DNA of 8,818 nucleotides from CAIPBY01 sp041671305 (lineage in GTDB: Bacteria; Patescibacteriota; Patescibacteriia; 2-01-FULL-39-33). The notes beneath the pieces were generated by a model. It saw only the letters and a list, made by a program, of their open reading frames with translations, was not told where the DNA came from and made no database searches. The stretch covers positions 1 through 8,818 of the forward strand of contig JBAZBX010000026.1 of the NCBI GenBank assembly GCA_041671305.1, written 5' to 3'. Numbering within the stretch: the stretch's first letter is position 1; every line of letters begins with the position of its first letter. A program made the translations under genes and the position numbers. Of the stretch, positions 6,319 through 8,818 are shown in pieces.

Positions 6319-7968
6319 TTATTTCTTAAAGGTGACGACTTTATCTCCTTCATTAAGACCTGATAAAATTTCTACCAAACCTCCATCGGCCTTGAGTCCG
6401 ACAGTCACAATTCTCTGCTCAGTTACGCCAAGTGAAACCAAAACTTCAACATATTTATCCGCTACTTTTTGATCCAAAGTGATTTCCTTAATTTTCACGG
6501 CTCTTTGCGGGATGTACAAGACATCTGATTTCTGAGCTGTAGTAATACTGACATTGGCAGACATGCCCGGCTTAATTTGATTTATCAAAGGATCGTTGTC
6601 AAAGACAACTGTAGTTTTGTAATAAATAACGTCTTGGATAGTAGTCTGGGCTGGCTCAATGAATGTAACTGCCCCAGAAAATGGATGATCTGATCCGAAA
6701 GCATCAAGATCTATTTTAACCTTATCGCCAATCTTTACTTTGGCAATGTCAGATTCTGGAATATCTACTTTTATCTGAAAAGTTTCATTGCTCAGCATAA
6801 TTACTACCGGCTTGGAAGCACTGGTCTGTTCTCCAACATTATAATTAACCGTGACAATCTTTCCATCAATAGGAGCTTTCAAACTATAATCGCCAAGATC
6901 GCTCATAGCGCCATCCAACCTGGCCTGAGCTTGAGCCACCGCCGCTTCTGCCGATTGAATATCAAAACTGCGCGGACCGGATTTCTTGACGGCTAACTGC
7001 GCCGTGTAAATCTCCACATTGCTTTGTCCGGCCTGAATCTGGGAATTAAAACTGCTTATAGCATTGGTCAAATTAAGCTTAGCTAACTGGAGAGCCGTGA
7101 TGGCCGTAGAAATAGCCGAAGACTGAACGTTAATATCTGTTTTGATAGCATCCTTGGTAGTTTGCGGATAGGAAGTATTAGTCACAATTGAATTTGCCAA
7201 ATTATAAACATCATCCAAAAAATTATTTATTTTTGCCATATCAGCTCTGATGCCATCTGAGGCCTTGATTATGGAATCATCAGTTTTTGCAGAGTTGGCT
7301 GTAGAAATCAGAGACTTGGTGTCATCTATTTTTTTATCAAGATTATAATAGGCGTCTCTGACTTGATTGAAACTATTTTGATCGCTTACTACCAAACCGC
7401 TGGTAGTTTGAGTATTAAGAAAATAATTATAAACTTTATCCAAAGCGGTTTGTGAGGAAAGGTTTGAATTATTGATGGCATCCAGCGCTTTCTCTCGCAA
7501 AGAATTAAGCTGGGAAGCGGAATCCAATTTAAGACTATTCAAGTCACTAATAGCTTTGTCTAATTGCTTTTGAGATAAATTAATATCTTCACTGGAAGCG
7601 CCCGCTTTTGTCTTGGCCAAATCAGCTTTGGCAGCCAAAAGGGCGGCTCGATATTGATTAATAACTGTGCTAGCGGATGAAGAATCTATTTTGGCTAGAA
7701 CTTGTTCAGATTTGACTGTGTCGCCTTCCTTGACTGGCAAATAAGTAATTTTACCGAAAACTTTAAAATTCAAGCTAATTTCATGAGCTGACTCTACCGC
7801 GCCAGTAGCCGATACAGTTTGAGTAATATTGCCAATTTTAGCATTTTCAGTAGTATAAACGACTTTATTGGCTGAATTTTTGGTTGAAATATAATAGCCA
7901 CCACCGATGATAACCAAAATAATGATGATTATAACCGCCCAAAACCACTTTCTTTTGAATAATTTCAT
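6319..7968 (-). CDS. Membrane fusion / periplasmic adaptor-like protein (HlyD/MacA/YknX family) with a very long hairpin
   Basis: The 549-residue protein has a short basic N-terminus and one membrane anchor (about 9-27). The first half of a split lipoyl domain follows (about 68-95, FGKITYLPVKEGDTV). Next comes a long Ala/Ser/Lys/Asp-rich helical region (about 100-355) that should fold as a coiled-coil hairpin. The second lipoyl half (about 360-385, LKAPIDGKIVTVNYNVGEQ), a beta-barrel domain (about 395-475, PGMSANVSI near its end) and a membrane-proximal domain (480-549) complete the chain. Typical MacA is about 370 residues; the excess lies almost all in the hairpin. It would link the MacB-type permeases to the outside or to the cell wall; in a monoderm it resembles Bacillus YknX. 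The start is ATG 7966-7968 with no clear ribosome site. It is first in the operon. Confidence 0.93.
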   Translation of the reverse strand: MKLFKRKWFWAVIIIIILVIIGGGYYISTKNSANKVVYTTENAKIGNITQTVSATGAVESAHEISLNFKVFGKITYLPVKEGDTVKSEQVLAKIDSSSASTVINQYRAALLAAKADLAKTKAGASSEDINLSQKQLDKAISDLNSLKLDSASQLNSLREKALDAINNSNLSSQTALDKVYNYFLNTQTTSGLVVSDQNSFNQVRDAYYNLDKKIDDTKSLISTANSAKTDDSIIKASDGIRADMAKINNFLDDVYNLANSIVTNTSYPQTTKDAIKTDINVQSSAISTAITALQLAKLNLTNAISSFNSQIQAGQSNVEIYTAQLAVKKSGPRSFDIQSAEAAVAQAQARLDGAMSDLGDYSLKAPIDGKIVTVNYNVGEQTSASKPVVIMLSNETFQIKVDIPESDIAKVKIGDKVKIDLDAFGSDHPFSGAVTFIEPAQTTIQDVIYYKTTVVFDNDPLINQIKPGMSANVSITTAQKSDVLYIPQRAVKIKEITLDQKVADKYVEVLVSLGVTEQRIVTVGLKADGGLVEILSGLNEGDKVVTFKK

Positions 7969-7995
7969 AATTAAACTTTATTTATATTATGAATA

Positions 7996-8024
7996 ATAAT
8001 AGCATAATAAAGGACTTTGGACAA
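7996..8024 (-). promoter_or_regulatory. Probable promoter of the exporter operon
   Basis: On the minus strand TTGTCC (8019-8024; 4 of 6 to TTGACA) is followed after 17 bases by TATTAT (7996-8001; 5 of 6 to TATAAT), about 27 bases before the ATG of the membrane fusion gene. It is weaker than the divergent promoter whose -35 lies only 22 bases away, so the two may compete or share a regulator. A short inverted repeat, AGAG/CTCT (8024-8037), sits between the two -35 boxes; it is too small to call an operator. Confidence 0.5.
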
Positions 8025-8046
8025 GAGTTTTGGCTCTAACCGTGTC

Positions 8047-8073
8047 TTGACAAAAATCAACTATAATTATAAT
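8047..8073 (+). promoter_or_regulatory. Strong sigma70-type promoter of the small basic protein gene
   Basis: A perfect TTGACA (8047-8052) is followed by a perfect TATAAT (8068-8073) at 15-base spacing, or by the overlapping TAATAT (8070-8075) at 17 bases. Another TATAAT at 8062-8067 is too close to the -35 to be used with it. Transcription would begin near 8080, giving a leader of about 40 bases before the ATG at 8119. Confidence 0.72.
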
Positions 8074-8102
8074 ATATTCCAGTCCGAAGCAAGAAACCCA
8101 AC

Positions 8103-8107
8103 GGAGG
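8103..8107 (+). promoter_or_regulatory. Ribosome binding site GGAGG
   Basis: GGAGG lies 11 bases before the ATG at 8119 and fixes that start. It is the only canonical Shine-Dalgarno sequence that I can see in front of any gene in this window; the others have AT-rich or very weak sites. That contrast adds weight to the call that this small frame is truly translated. Confidence 0.8.
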
Positions 8108-8118
8108 AATGAGACATC

Positions 8119-8397
8119 ATGAAGAAGATCTCTTTTGAGAGGAAAGCGAGGTTCACGGAAGCCAATCAGTATCCGGGATCGTTTTGGAAAAACGGCATCT
8201 TACATCACAAGAATGGCCAGCCCATTGCCGGCGCCAAGACCGGAAAACAGATTCGCCAGGAGGCGAAAGAGAAAAAGGAGGGACTGAGGAAATTCAAACC
8301 CAAGAAGAAGCAGGAAGGCCAGAGCAAACGGCACTCAAGCGACCAGCAATCACGACGGAAACAATCCCCCACATTACAATACTGCAACTACGACTAG
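8119..8397 (+). CDS. Small, highly basic protein of unknown function (92 aa)
   Basis: I do not recognise this protein. It has 24 Lys/Arg against 8 Asp/Glu. Residues 1-45 look like a compact folded part, with FTEANQYPGSFWKNGILHHKNGQPI (split over 12-36) containing one Trp, paired His and turn-forming Gly/Asn, perhaps a beta-hairpin. Residues 45-92 are a charged, Gln/Ser/Lys-rich, probably disordered tail with PKKK (61-64). There is no signal peptide or membrane segment. The charge suggests binding to nucleic acid or ribosome, but that is only a guess. The frame is supported by a consensus promoter, a GGAGG site and a downstream terminator. Its GC is about 51% (hand count over 8161-8400) against roughly 35-42% in neighbours, with many G/C-ending codons. 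This could mean horizontal transfer, strong selection on codon use, or a conserved RNA structure. An overlapping frame from 8184 runs through the terminator and is rejected. Confidence 0.7.
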   Translation: MKKISFERKARFTEANQYPGSFWKNGILHHKNGQPIAGAKTGKQIRQEAKEKKEGLRKFKPKKKQEGQSKRHSSDQQSRRKQSPTLQYCNYD

Positions 8398-8414
8398 GTC
8401 ATCTACGGATGACC
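8397..8414 (+). other. Hairpin with UACG tetraloop directly at the stop codon
   Basis: GGTCATC (8397-8403) and GATGACC (8408-8414) form a perfect 7-bp stem closing the loop TACG. In RNA this is C(UACG)G, a member of the extra-stable UNCG tetraloop class. The stem begins on the last base of the TAG stop of the small gene. No T-run follows, so it is not itself a terminator. It could protect the mRNA 3' end or bind a protein. Confidence 0.6.
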
Positions 8415-8432
8415 AACACGACAAACTCAACG

Positions 8433-8477
8433 CCGCCGGCTCCACATTATTGGACCGGCGGTATCTTATTTACTTTT
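8433..8477 (+). terminator. GC-rich intrinsic terminator of the small basic protein gene
   Basis: Arms CCGCCGG (8433-8439) and CCGGCGG (8455-8461) pair perfectly. With one bulged C at 8440 the stem extends by TCCA/TGGA (8441-8444 with 8451-8454), leaving the loop CATTAT. A T-rich tract follows (8462-8477). The tract runs into the last codons of the convergent acetyltransferase gene. There is no T-run on the other side, so it should act mainly on the plus strand. Confidence 0.85.
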
Positions 8478-8801
8478 ATAAATTAATTGCCATTTTTATT
8501 GTTTTGGACAGATACTTATTTTTTGGATAAATCTTAATTCCATTTTTTTTAAGTCCACATTTTTCATAAGCCCTAATAGCCATGAGATTATTTGGCCTAA
8601 CCTCTAAATAAACCTTTTTAATCCCCAATCTCTTTGCTTTCTTGAGCAATACATTTATTGCTTCCGTTCCGAATCCTCTACCTTGCCACTTTTTTTCAAT
8701 AATAATAGCTGTTTCATACCAATTGCCCCGCCTAGATACCAATGATATATGGCCAATGACATTGTCTCCAGCCAAGATTAAATAATGGTAATTATTACTC
8801 A
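8476..8801 (-). CDS. GNAT family N-acetyltransferase, 3' part (5' end lost at contig edge)
   Basis: About 107 residues of an acetyl-CoA-dependent N-acetyltransferase can be read. The acetyl-CoA pyrophosphate loop is WQGRGFG, followed by the helix TEAINVLLKKAKRLG. The next strand is KKVYLEVRPNN, then AIRAYEKCGLKKNG, the classic GNAT motif B region. This order resembles RimJ/RimL-like or small-molecule GNATs; the substrate cannot be told. Full GNATs of this kind have about 140-170 residues, so the N-terminal strands and helices are missing. An apparent TTG start at 8802 is an artefact: its first T belongs to the sequencing adapter. Real sequence begins with the partial codon at 8801. The stop TAA (8476-8478) sits at the end of the convergent gene's terminator tract. 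Confidence 0.85.
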
Positions 8802-8818
8802 AGATCGGAAGAGCACAC
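8802..8818 (+). other. Illumina TruSeq adapter remnant (assembly artefact)
   Basis: The last 17 bases, AGATCGGAAGAGCACAC, are identical to the start of the standard Illumina TruSeq read-through adapter. They are not genomic. They should be trimmed, and coding calls that enter them are not valid. Their presence shows that the contig was built from short reads with incomplete adapter removal and that the right edge is a fragment end. Confidence 0.95.

Noticed and set aside
8205..8387. Cys- and Trp-rich minus-strand frame opposite the small gene
   Set aside because: It is a mirror of the GC-rich coding strand with no promoter or start signal of its own.
8184..8486. Open frame of 100 codons overlapping the small basic protein gene on the plus strand
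   Set aside because: It has no ribosome site, is rich in unlikely residue runs, and reads through both hairpins and the terminator. The frame at 8119 has the promoter and GGAGG.
8481..8500. Similarity of AATTAATTGCCA plus T-run near 8481 to the minus strand near 1865-1890
   Set aside because: One copy lies in coding sequence of the acetyltransferase and the match is short and AT-rich; coincidence is the better reading than a repeat or attachment site.
8476..8802. Complete acetyltransferase gene with a TTG start at 8802
   Set aside because: The T of that codon is the first genomic-adapter junction base, and the protein lacks the N-terminal part of the GNAT fold; the gene is truncated.

Overview
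This looks like the whole of one short metagenomic contig from an AT-rich bacterium, probably a member of the Candidate Phyla Radiation (Patescibacteria). That placement is an inference. It rests on low GC (about 35-42% in most genes), weak or absent Shine-Dalgarno sites before most genes, compact gene packing, and the style of the WecA-like and MacAB-like proteins. The left edge cuts recR. The right edge carries 17 bases identical to the Illumina TruSeq adapter, so the true sequence stops at 8801.

Layout. The 3' part of recR (+, 1-276) converges on rplU (-, 319-621), with a strong hairpin terminator between them. rplU has its own consensus promoter (TTGACA-17-TAAAAT). To its right, a leftward gene block runs from about 8000 down to 763. 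In order of transcription it holds a membrane fusion protein, an ABC ATPase, two FtsX/MacB-type permeases, a TruB-TsaC fusion protein, and a WecA/MraY-family glycosyl-1-phosphate transferase. The spacing is 0-37 nt, which suggests one operon. The first four genes form a complete MacAB/YknXYZ-type exporter with two different permease subunits. The fusion gene joins two tRNA-modifying enzymes (pseudouridine-55 and the t6A37 precursor). The transferase would start a lipid-linked glycan.

Divergent from the exporter, and starting from a back-to-back promoter, is a small unrecognised gene (+, 8119-8397) encoding a very basic 92-residue protein. It stands out in several ways: about 51% GC, a strong promoter, a textbook GGAGG site, a hairpin with a UACG loop directly at its stop codon, and a GC-rich terminator. 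It converges on the 3' part of a GNAT acetyltransferase gene (-) whose 5' end is lost at the adapter junction.

The points most worth a second look are the TruB-TsaC fusion, the compact small-gene unit at 8047-8477, the altered catalytic motifs of the WecA-like protein, and the adapter artefact. I see no tRNA, rRNA, CRISPR array or insertion sequence. No gene-free stretch exceeds about 150 bases.
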